Shown piece after piece: positions 57,073 to 64,000 of a stretch of DNA of 64,000 nt; within the stretch, counting starts at the first letter, position 1; every line of letters begins with the position of its first letter. This stretch comes from G965214625 sp965214625. Lineage in GTDB: Bacteria; Pseudomonadota; Gammaproteobacteria; Arenicellales; Poriferihabitantaceae. Made by a program: the position numbers and the translations under genes. The notes below the pieces were generated by a model. That model worked only from the letters and a program-made list of their open reading frames with translations, did no database searches and was not told where the DNA came from. The DNA is taken from positions 2,480,001 to 2,544,000 of the forward strand of contig OZ243962.1 in NCBI GenBank assembly GCA_965214625.1, in the 5' to 3' direction.

Positions 57073-58059
57073 TCAGTTCCCGGCACCCAGTACAGAGACC
57101 GACCAGGGTTTCCATACGTCTTCATTGTCCGCCAGCCACTTTTTGCCTGCATCGGCATGTGTCATGCCGTCAACGTCAACCAGTGCAGCCATCTGACCGA
57201 TTTGTGGCGTGGTGAACGACAGTTGCGAGAAGGCTCGGTAGGCATTGGGGTGTGTTTTCGGAAACTTGTAGTTTGCGCCCTTTTTAAGCCATCCTGGCGG
57301 TGAGCCACACCCGGTCGTTTCGAGGGTGCCGCCATCTGCGATTCGACAACCATCGTAATAAGGAGGAAACTCGATAAAAGTAAAACCGGATGCATCGGTA
57401 AAATTGGGAGACCAGTTAAAGATGATGGTACCCCGGCCTTCTTTTTCGGCAGCCTTGAGTTCAGCCCACAGCGCATCGGCAGCCCCGGCGAATTTGACAA
57501 CCCATTTGTCGTCCAGGCCCAACCCTTTCAAACGATTCGGCATGACATCACCATGCCAGCTTTGCGGACCTTCCAACCATCGGCCTTTACCGCCGGAATC
57601 AGGGGTTGCAAATGCCTCATGGCAGTCTTTTAATGCTTCCCACTTCGGCAGTCCGGGACAAAGTCCTTTGTCGATGACCCAGTTGGGTACACCCATTTCT
57701 TCAAGGGTGGCCGCCTCATGGGTACCGGCATCGATCAAACCGCCTTTTTCCATGGCATTGTAGTAGGCATTTTGCATGGTGGATTGCCAGACTTCGTGCA
57801 AGATGGTGATGTCGCCGACCCGTACCGCCTCAAAACTTGCCTGGTTGTCAACCGGCACATACTCGACGGTGTTACCCATGCTCTCGAACATGCCCCCGAT
57901 AACATGGGCCATGACGATCTGGCTTGACCAGTTTTTGATTGGAATTTTTATGGGCTCGTTGCTGTCGGCGGCTCTTGATGCCCCTGAAAATGCGATCAGG
58001 ATGGCAAAGATGGCCGGAACCAGAATTTTAAAATAATAGGTATATTTCTTTGAAACCAT
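57073..58059 (-). CDS. Betaine-type ABC transporter substrate-binding protein (ProX-like)
   Basis: Periplasmic binding protein, 328 residues, OpuAC domain. A Sec signal peptide is visible: KKYTYYFKILVPAIFAILIA then FSGASRAADS with cleavage near residue 31. The mature chain contains W residues in INWSSQ-like (IKNWSSQIVMAHVI), LHEVWQST and IFNWSPNFTDASG, which would form the aromatic cage for a quaternary ammonium group. Which betaine it binds is unknown. First gene of the importer, preceded by a structured leader. Confidence 0.92.
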   Translation of the reverse strand: MVSKKYTYYFKILVPAIFAILIAFSGASRAADSNEPIKIPIKNWSSQIVMAHVIGGMFESMGNTVEYVPVDNQASFEAVRVGDITILHEVWQSTMQNAYYNAMEKGGLIDAGTHEAATLEEMGVPNWVIDKGLCPGLPKWEALKDCHEAFATPDSGGKGRWLEGPQSWHGDVMPNRLKGLGLDDKWVVKFAGAADALWAELKAAEKEGRGTIIFNWSPNFTDASGFTFIEFPPYYDGCRIADGGTLETTGCGSPPGWLKKGANYKFPKTHPNAYRAFSQLSFTTPQIGQMAALVDVDGMTHADAGKKWLADNEDVWKPWSVSVLGAGN

Positions 58060-58084
58060 TTATGTAGTCTCCTCTCAAATTGTG

Positions 58085-58108
58085 AAAAAAGGGTTTGCTA
58101 GGCAACCC
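58085..58108 (-). terminator. Terminator-like hairpin in the leader of the ABC importer
   Basis: On the minus strand GGGTTGC and GCAAACCC pair around CTA (one bulged A), followed by TTTTTT, only about 26 bp upstream of the binding-protein ATG. It could terminate an upstream transcript or act as a regulated attenuator. Confidence 0.65.
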
Positions 58109-58505
58109 CGTGGTGTTTAACAAAAAAGCGATCAATCTGATGATCGTGCATCCATCCTCAGTTTGGCACGGGGACAATCGACGACCGTTTGCGCCATACC
58201 CGTCCCGTGTCTTTTTTTGATTAAGCGTCCATGAGCGGCGGATAATACATGATATGAAAACCAAAAGTAAGGAAATTTTGTGCTCTGACAGGCGGGCCAC
58301 TGAAAACCAGATTGAACAATCCCCCGAAAAAGGAAGGAAAATATTCTGGGGAACACAGGGGAAAGTTGACGGCCCTTTCATGCCAATTCATGCGATCAGT
58401 GACCGCGAAGCATGATCGGACAATCTGGACTGCGGGGTGGCTGTGCAATGGCCGGTTGCACAAACCGCATGACACAACATAATGGCAGAGCGATGCCCGA
58501 TGATC
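58109..58505. other. Leader/intergenic region with a long stem-loop
   Basis: About 400 bp between the FAD oxidase and the binding-protein gene. On the minus strand CACGGGAC (complement of 58202-58209) pairs with GTCCCCGTG (complement of 58167-58175) around a 26-nt loop. I do not recognise a known riboswitch class. No gene seen. Confidence 0.4.
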
Positions 58506-59807
58506 TCAAATGCGGGTTTCAAAATGGTCCCGAAGCGTTTTCCATTTGACGATGGCCGACAGACCCAACCGATGGAATCGATGAAACGGAAACGGATGAA
58601 TATTCGTGATGGGAATCGGCAGGTCTTTCGGATTGGTGCCCAACACCAGTTCAGCAAGCAAACGTCCCATGGCCGTGGATAGGGCCACGCCCCTGCCATT
58701 GCAGCCCAGTGCCGTGGTGATGCCGGGTGCCGGTTGATGGATATGGGGAAGGATGTCCCGGGTGACGGCGATCCGACCACCCCAGATATAGTCCAGTGTC
58801 AAGTCACGGAACTGGGGGTAGACGGTTCCAAGTCCTTTCAGTATACGCTGCCTTTCAGCCATTCCCAATGTTGTATCTGAAGTGCCTGCCGTCCCGAAAA
58901 TCAACCGCTTGTCTGCTGTTTTCCTGAAATAAAATATGACTCTGCGCGTATCTGCAAAAGTATGTCGACCAGGCAGGATAGCGGCATTTTGCTCCTCGCT
59001 GAGCACCGGGGTTGCCCCCTGGATACTGATGACGGGAATAAGGCTCTGTTTCAGTCTGGGGACAAGGTCGTCAGTATATCCGTTGGTGCAGATCAGCACT
59101 TGATCGGCCATCAACTTTCCGCGGTCGGCCTGCAATTGCCATTTTTGACTGACGCGCTTGAGCTGTGTGACGGGGCTGTGTGAAAAAATACGCGCCCCGG
59201 CCTTCAAGGCCGCCCTGGCCAGTCCACGTGCGTAGGAAAGGGGATGAATGGACCCTCCCGACTTCGCGAGCCATCCCATATGATAGCCGCGGGTTCCGCT
59301 CAATCGTTCCAATTCCGCCTGATCGATCAATACCATTTCAGCTCCGGCTCCGCGCCACCCACGATACGCCTTTTCAAATTCCGCAATGGCCGCTTTGGCG
59401 TGCACCGCCCGGATCCACCCATTTTGTTCGGCATCACACTCAATACGGTACTTGTCGACGACGTCAAACAGTTCATCGGCGGTTTGGATGATGAACGATG
59501 CATACCGTTCGGCATAACCGGTGCCAACCACCGGCCCCCATCGTTTGGCAATGGTACCGGGTGGTTCATGCCCAATGGGATTCACTTGCCCGCCATTGCG
59601 TCCAGAGGCACCCCAGCCGACTTCCCCGGCATCAAAAACAGCGGTACTGACGCCCGCTTCAGCCAGTACCAGCGCGGCACGAAGGCCATTGAAGCCAGCA
59701 CCGATGACAGCCACATCGGCCCGATTCTCTCCTTGCATGGGTCGACTGGCCGGGGCTTTTGTTGCGGTCGCTGCCCACAGGGAATCGGGAAGTGACAAAC
59801 GATTCAT
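58506..59807 (-). CDS. FAD-dependent amine oxidoreductase (DAO family, PuuB-like)
   Basis: 433 residues with the FAD-binding DVAVIGAGFNGLRAALVLAE (about 31-50) and the C-terminal FAD contact TTALGCNGRGVALSTAMG. The layout, including EVGWGASGRNGGQVNPIG, matches DAO-family amine oxidases such as gamma-glutamylputrescine oxidase and sarcosine/glycine oxidases. It probably oxidises a secondary or primary amine with release of hydrogen peroxide or electron transfer. It lies between the importer and the Rieske oxygenase, all on the minus strand. Confidence 0.9.
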   Translation of the reverse strand: MNRLSLPDSLWAATATKAPASRPMQGENRADVAVIGAGFNGLRAALVLAEAGVSTAVFDAGEVGWGASGRNGGQVNPIGHEPPGTIAKRWGPVVGTGYAERYASFIIQTADELFDVVDKYRIECDAEQNGWIRAVHAKAAIAEFEKAYRGWRGAGAEMVLIDQAELERLSGTRGYHMGWLAKSGGSIHPLSYARGLARAALKAGARIFSHSPVTQLKRVSQKWQLQADRGKLMADQVLICTNGYTDDLVPRLKQSLIPVISIQGATPVLSEEQNAAILPGRHTFADTRRVIFYFRKTADKRLIFGTAGTSDTTLGMAERQRILKGLGTVYPQFRDLTLDYIWGGRIAVTRDILPHIHQPAPGITTALGCNGRGVALSTAMGRLLAELVLGTNPKDLPIPITNIHPFPFHRFHRLGLSAIVKWKTLRDHFETRI

Positions 59808-59927
59808 CGATCATGGCCTCCCACACAACCGGGCAGACACGGGGTTGCCGTCTGTTTCCCTCGTTGTGGAGGGTGACGGTGAGCTGACAGGCAGGGCGTG
59901 CCGGTTACTTTGATACCGCAGGTCATG

Positions 59928-61124
59928 TCAGTCTGTTCGACCCACCTGTCGTCTGACCCAGTCCTGGAAATTTTTCACATGATATTCTTCAGGCATCAGG
60001 ACACCCTGACGGTATTTTCGTGACCGGATACCTCTTTGATTGATTTCAGAGGCATCGGCATCCTGTTCCATGACGAGCGTTGCAAAATCAGTAATGTTGC
60101 GCCGGTCGAAATCATCCTGCGCCATGGCTTGGGGGAGAAACAGCCATTCGACGGCGATTTCCGTCTCTTCTGGCGCGAGCGGCAGGATACGGACAGTGCG
60201 CATATAGTCGACATGAGCGGCAATGTAGACGGAGGGCAGACTGACAAAATAACTCTGTCCCCGCTGAATTTCTTCTTCGCTCAGGGAATCGAAACGTACA
60301 TTCAGTGCCTGGCCATCTCCCGACCAGGTTTGTGCACCGGGCCGAAGTCCCCCGGTATACCGGGGCTCGGCATGGTGCTGGTGGTGCTGCCAGTTCGGAT
60401 CGTCCCGGTAATGGGAAATCCCTCGACCGAAAAGGGGAACGAGTTCACAAAGCTCAGGATGTACATTAGGGCAGTGCAGGCATTCGTTGAAATTTTCCCA
60501 GAATATTTTCCAGTTGCATCGCATGATTTTCTGATAGGTATGTCCCACGACCAGTTTTTCCATCGGCCAGTTTTCAGTCTTTTCACTGCCGCGCCCGAAA
60601 CCTTGTTCGATATTCGGCGGGTCATCTGCCAGCGAGGCAAAAACACCGCCCCGCCACTCCCGGACCGAAACAGGAAACAGGGGATAATCGGTTCGGTCAA
60701 AATCACCCGGATGTGCTTTCGAAGTGGTTGAAACCAGGTGGCCGTCCAATGTATAGGACCACTGGTGATAGGGACAGCGAATCAGGCGGCCGGGAAATGT
60801 GCCTTGATCGGCCAGACACAGCGCAGAGCCCCGGTGTCGACAGGTGTTGTGAAATCCTTTCAGTTCGTCCTGCTCGTTGCGCACCACGAATATTTCCTGA
60901 TTGCCAATGGTGAACCGTCGGAAGGCGCGTCTTTCACGCAGGGTGCTGGCATGGCAAAGGTAAAGCCAGTGGGTGTAAAAAATCTTTTCCAGTTCATGGC
61001 TGTACCAGTTCGGATCGTAATACCATGTCGAGGGCAAGGTGGCTTCCGTCTGCGTGAGGCCGTTGAAGTCTTCTTGACCGGTGAGTCTTGAAACCGTGCG
61101 ACTGGATGAGGAAGGCAGGGACAT
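59928..61124 (-). CDS. Rieske oxygenase, glycine betaine/stachydrine demethylase type
   Basis: 398-residue ring-hydroxylating-oxygenase alpha subunit. The Rieske 2Fe-2S motif is CRHRGSALC followed by CPYHQWSY (about 93-122), and the mononuclear iron site is NFNECLHCPNVHPEL (about 209-223). Order, length and the ENFNECLHC signature fit the group including GbcA, stachydrine demethylase and carnitine oxygenase, which oxidatively remove an N-methyl group or split a quaternary amine. The partner reductase (GbcB-like) is not in the window. Start at 61124 (ATG), preceded by a purine-poor leader. Confidence 0.9.
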   Translation of the reverse strand: MSLPSSSSRTVSRLTGQEDFNGLTQTEATLPSTWYYDPNWYSHELEKIFYTHWLYLCHASTLRERRAFRRFTIGNQEIFVVRNEQDELKGFHNTCRHRGSALCLADQGTFPGRLIRCPYHQWSYTLDGHLVSTTSKAHPGDFDRTDYPLFPVSVREWRGGVFASLADDPPNIEQGFGRGSEKTENWPMEKLVVGHTYQKIMRCNWKIFWENFNECLHCPNVHPELCELVPLFGRGISHYRDDPNWQHHQHHAEPRYTGGLRPGAQTWSGDGQALNVRFDSLSEEEIQRGQSYFVSLPSVYIAAHVDYMRTVRILPLAPEETEIAVEWLFLPQAMAQDDFDRRNITDFATLVMEQDADASEINQRGIRSRKYRQGVLMPEEYHVKNFQDWVRRQVGRTD

Positions 61125-61303
61125 CGTATAAGCCGGGCCATTGTGTGCGATATCGGGATTATAGCGGAAAGTGGCCAGGGTACGGCGGGTCTGATCGACA
61201 GCTGGCTTAACAGATTCAACGGGATACGCTATACTTTTTCGCTATTGGTCAGTCACCGCTTAAGATTGGATCTCATCATGATTGCCGGGAGGGCACATCG
61301 TTT

Positions 61304-61564
61304 TTGATAGAAATTGCCTGGAAAGATATTGAACCCCAGACTCTCGAAAGGCTGCTTGAGGAAGTTGTCTCCCGGGAGGGGACGGACTATGGGCAGACCG
61401 AGATTTCGCTCAAAGGGAAAGTGGACCGGTTATTGCGGCAACTGAAGGATGGACGGGCTCGCCTGTACTGGAACAGCAAAACGCGGACTGCCTCGGTGCT
61501 GTCTGATCAAGAGAGAAAGCTGAGGCAGCGGCAACCTGTCAAACCGCCATCATCTGAACAATGA
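61304..61564 (+). CDS. YheU family protein (UPF0270)
   Basis: 86 residues matching YheU: IAWKDIEPQTLERLLEEVVS, REGTDYGQTEISLKGKV and LYWNSKTRTASVL. Function unknown. The start is TTG at 61304, supported by GGGAGGG about 12 bp upstream; no ATG lies in frame near it. Divergent from the Rieske oxygenase gene. Confidence 0.85.
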   Translation: MIEIAWKDIEPQTLERLLEEVVSREGTDYGQTEISLKGKVDRLLRQLKDGRARLYWNSKTRTASVLSDQERKLRQRQPVKPPSSEQ

Positions 61565-61784
61565 GGTTGTGATCAAGACCGCGAAGCGAACGACGTTTCC
61601 ACAGACAGTTTCTGCCGGGCCGGGCACAGCGGACGATGTCGGGACTGCCCGGTCAGGGCCGGTTCCTCAAGCTGTCACACGGTCGGTGGTTGATGACGGA
61701 CCTGTTCAGGGCAAAGCGTGAAGTCCGGACAACCAGGTTGCCTCCGGTCTTTGTCAGTCGCCCAAAGGTGTCTTTTGCCTGGGT

Positions 61785-62042
61785 CTAACGACGACGTCGG
61801 GGTTGGGGTGACTCGAAGTTCACCCGGATCGTATTGCCCATCAGATTTTTACCATTCAAACCCGCAATGGCATCACGGGCCTCGTGACCTTCCATTTCGA
61901 TAAAGCCGAATCCCTTGCACTGGCGGGTAAACATGTCCCTCACCAGTCGATACGAATGCACTCTGCCGAAAGGCTCGAACAGGGCAACCAGATCCTTGTC
62001 GGTGGTATTGCCGGGTAAATTGCCGATGAATAGCTTTTTCAA
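61785..62042 (-). CDS. RRM-domain RNA-binding protein
   Basis: Small single-RRM protein, 85 residues. KLFIGNLPGNTTDKDL is RNP2, KGFGFIEM is RNP1, with an Arg-rich tail PQPRRRR. The TTG at 62042, behind GGGAGCG, gives MKKLFIGNLP as in relatives; a longer frame from ATG 62126 is less typical. These proteins are common near cold-shock genes in aquatic proteobacteria; the cold-shock gene lies just upstream on the same strand. Confidence 0.85.
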   Translation of the reverse strand: MKKLFIGNLPGNTTDKDLVALFEPFGRVHSYRLVRDMFTRQCKGFGFIEMEGHEARDAIAGLNGKNLMGNTIRVNFESPQPRRRR

Positions 62043-62147
62043 TGTCGCTCCCGTCAGCACCAGGGCTGACTGTGTCAGGTTGGTTGGTCGGAAAGGCGCC
62101 CGGGCATGATGCCGGGGCGCCAACAAACTACAGTCGCGTGTGATTGC

Positions 62148-62348
62148 CTATGTGGTGACACCGACCGCTTGCAGTCCTTTCGGTCCCTGTTCAATGCTGA
62201 ACGTTACTTTTTGTCCTTCTTTGAGGGTTTTGAATCCGGTTCCTGTAATCGCCCGAAAATGAACGAAAACATCTTCACCGCCATTTTCCTGGGATATAAA
62301 CCCGAAACCTTTGGTTTCATTAAACCACTTTACCGTACCTGTTGCCAT
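62148..62348 (-). CDS. Cold shock protein (CspA family)
   Basis: 66 residues, a full cold-shock domain: GTVKWFNETKGFGFISQ (RNP1), DVFVHFRAI (RNP2) and EGQKVTFSIEQGPKGLQA. Binds single-stranded RNA/DNA and melts RNA structure at low temperature. Which Csp paralogue (CspA, CspC, CspD, CspE) cannot be decided. A long leader upstream (62349-62640) would fit the structured 5'UTR of cold-inducible cspA genes. Confidence 0.93.
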   Translation of the reverse strand: MATGTVKWFNETKGFGFISQENGGEDVFVHFRAITGTGFKTLKEGQKVTFSIEQGPKGLQAVGVTT

Positions 62349-62867
62349 ATAACTTTACCTAAAAAATTGAAAACGAATCATGCGTACAGGTAGTGGGACG
62401 GAAAATCGGGGAAAATTTTATGAAAACAGTACCAGAAATGCCTACACAGAATCTGTAGCACCGCCGAGTATAGTGGCAAAGAAAAAAAATAGATACCATG
62501 CAGTGTGCAATGAGCGTGTTTTTTTTGATCTGGAGTACGTTTGGTGATCGGTGTGCCATATTCTTGATGTGACCGAGGTCAATCAAAGGCTCTGTACGGT
62601 CGTGATTGTGGCGGGCTGCAAGGCGATCTTCCGTTTTCACCGTATCGGTGAAATTTGATGGACGATACGGTACGATAGCCTTGTAAGCTCAATCTTGCAG
62701 ACTTGGATGTTGTTATTGCCTGTTGAAGATCAGGCGGGTTTGCCATGCAAATCTGGCGGATTGGCTCCCGTCACGATGTAATGGCCGACGTGACAGGAAG
62801 GGGTTAGCCAAAGTGGTGTCAATCTGTCATTGCCCGATGTCTCTTTAAATGCTCCGGAATCTTTGAT
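62349..62867. other. Intergenic region and probable csp leader
   Basis: About 520 bp between the divergent csp and TauD-type genes. The half near the csp gene is likely its long untranslated leader. No gene recognised. Confidence 0.45.
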
Positions 62868-63737
62868 ATGTCAGAAGATGCAAAATTCGACCTAGAAATT
62901 GCTCCTGTGACCCCTTCGATCGGTGCTGATATCGGAGGGATCGATCTCAATGTCCTGTCCGAACCGCAGTTCAATCGGGTTCATCAGGCCCTGTTGAGAT
63001 GGAAAGTCTTGTTTTTCAGAAACCAGCGACTGGATCACGATCAGTTGTGCGCATTCAGCCGACGATTTGGTGACTTGATGACATTGCCCTATATTCGGCC
63101 TGTTGAGGGTTATCCACATGTGATTGCGGTACGCAAGGAAGCGGATGAAACCGAGATGGGCGTATTCGGCGGTGAATGGCATTCCGACTTCAGTTTTCTG
63201 ACACATCCACCGAAGCTGTCGGTTCTTTATGCCAAGGAGGTTCCGGTGGTCGGGGGAGACACCCTGTGGGCGAATATGAGTGAGGCGTATCGACGGCTGC
63301 CGAACGAGAAAAAACAGTGGTTGACGACACAGTCGGTTGTTCATACCGGGGCACCTTATGGCGTGATCAATGCGCCGGCCGTGGATGAACAGTTTACCGG
63401 TTCCATCAAGATTGCCCGCAACAATCCAGAAGCGGATCAGGAAATTTTGCATCCGGCGGTGTGCACCCATCCTGAAACGGGTGAGAAGACGTTGTTTGTC
63501 AGTCCAACCTATACCACCCGATTCGCGACACGGTCGAAACAGGAAAGTATCCGCGAGCTGACGGCGCTGTTTGCACATTGCACCCGGCCTGAATTCGTTT
63601 GCCGGTACAAGTGGGCCGCCGGTACGCTTGCCGTATGGGACAACCGTTGCACCATGCACTATGCCGTGAATGATTATGACGGTCACCGCAGGTTGTTATA
63701 CCGGACCACTGTTCAAGGTGAACGACCGGTGCGCTGA
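62868..63737 (+). CDS. TauD/TfdA family 2-oxoglutarate-dependent dioxygenase
   Basis: 289 residues. The iron triad is present: EWHSDFSF (His-x-Asp, about 103-110) and CTMHYAVNDY (distal His), with Arg in RRLLYRTT to bind 2-oxoglutarate. The family hydroxylates sulfonates, 2,4-D-type acids, gamma-butyrobetaine-like or other substrates and may release sulfite or an aldehyde. Substrate not determinable here. An EamA transporter gene follows after 57 bp and may be co-transcribed. Confidence 0.92.
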   Translation: MSEDAKFDLEIAPVTPSIGADIGGIDLNVLSEPQFNRVHQALLRWKVLFFRNQRLDHDQLCAFSRRFGDLMTLPYIRPVEGYPHVIAVRKEADETEMGVFGGEWHSDFSFLTHPPKLSVLYAKEVPVVGGDTLWANMSEAYRRLPNEKKQWLTTQSVVHTGAPYGVINAPAVDEQFTGSIKIARNNPEADQEILHPAVCTHPETGEKTLFVSPTYTTRFATRSKQESIRELTALFAHCTRPEFVCRYKWAAGTLAVWDNRCTMHYAVNDYDGHRRLLYRTTVQGERPVR

Positions 63738-63794
63738 TACAGTCCGATCCGCTTTATTCGACAAGGTCATCCTTCAGCCATCGTGCAGTTTTCA

Positions 63795-64000
63795 ATGGGA
63801 GCCCATTCGCCAGCGGTCCGTGCCTATGTCTTTTTGACCGGCACATCGCTGTGCTGGGGAATCAATGCCGTGCTTGCACAGATGGCGGTGGACGAAGTCT
63901 CACCGATGCTGTTGGTGAATCTGCGCTGGGTGGGGACGCTCGGCCTGTTATTGGCTGTTTCCTTGAAATCGACCTGCAGGGACTGGCCGATATTGAAGGA
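63795..64000 (+). CDS. EamA/DMT family transporter (partial)
   Basis: At least 68 residues before the window ends: MGAHSPAVRAYVFLTGTSLC with first helix TGTSLCWGINAVLA and second helix NLRWVGTLGLLLAVSL, typical of EamA repeats. ATG at 63795 or GTG at 63783 may be the start. Third such transporter in the window; placed after the TauD-type gene. Confidence 0.8.
   Translation, partial: MGAHSPAVRAYVFLTGTSLCWGINAVLAQMAVDEVSPMLLVNLRWVGTLGLLLAVSLKSTCRDWPILK

Overview
The window looks like chromosomal DNA of a gammaproteobacterium. The evidence is a set of gammaproteobacterial gene arrangements: rpmF-plsX-fabH-fabG-acpP-fabF-mltG-tmk-holB-tatD; yggX/erpA/clpS/clpA; ssrA-smpB-ratA-ratB; dksA; aceK with rraA and dtd; selO; bolA-djlA; and a stand-alone EF-G2. 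The genus cannot be named from sequence alone. An aquatic, amino-acid- and betaine-scavenging lifestyle is inferred from gene content.

Layout. 1-13.4 kb is housekeeping: the 5' part of a DAHP synthase on the minus strand, then ribosomal protein L32 behind a near-consensus sigma70 promoter, fatty acid synthesis genes (fabD, pabC and yceD are not in their usual slots), the tmk-holB pair, a TatD DNase, YggX, an ErpA-like A-type carrier, and ClpS-ClpA. 13.5-14.8 kb is a MetY-type sulfhydrylase. 14.9-17.3 kb is a foreign scar beside the 3' end of tmRNA: a GC-rich AlkD-like gene, a fragment of an IS91-type transposase, and a P4-type integrase broken by two frameshifts. 17.3-25 kb returns to core functions: ssrA, smpB, ratA, ratB, dksA, a PII gene behind a clear sigma54 promoter, rraA, aceK and dtd. 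25.5-44.8 kb mixes SelO, an enoyl-CoA hydratase/HOT dehydrogenase pair, an aminotransferase, an EamA transporter, BolA, DjlA, a serine dehydratase-like enzyme, EF-G2, an HpcH/HpaI aldolase, a Uma2 protein, and an MFS transporter / N-acyl-D-amino-acid deacylase / D-amino-acid transaminase set.

44.9-63.7 kb is an accessory metabolic region. It holds a SulP transporter, a trimethylamine-dehydrogenase-like flavoprotein, a class II aldolase, a second EamA transporter, a histone-deacetylase-like amidohydrolase, a class I glutamine amidotransferase, a complete betaine-type ABC importer, a DAO-family FAD oxidase, a Rieske oxygenase of the betaine-demethylase type and a TauD-type dioxygenase. Read together, importer + Rieske oxygenase + TMADH-like enzyme + DAO-family oxidase could take up a quaternary ammonium compound and strip its N-methyl groups one after another. 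This is the most interesting hypothesis in the window. The importer's leader RNA holds a long stem-loop followed by a terminator-like hairpin just before the first gene, which may be a cis-regulatory element.

No rRNA, tRNA or CRISPR array was seen. The only structured RNA gene recognised with confidence is tmRNA. Several intergenic stretches of 0.3-1 kb contain nothing recognisable.
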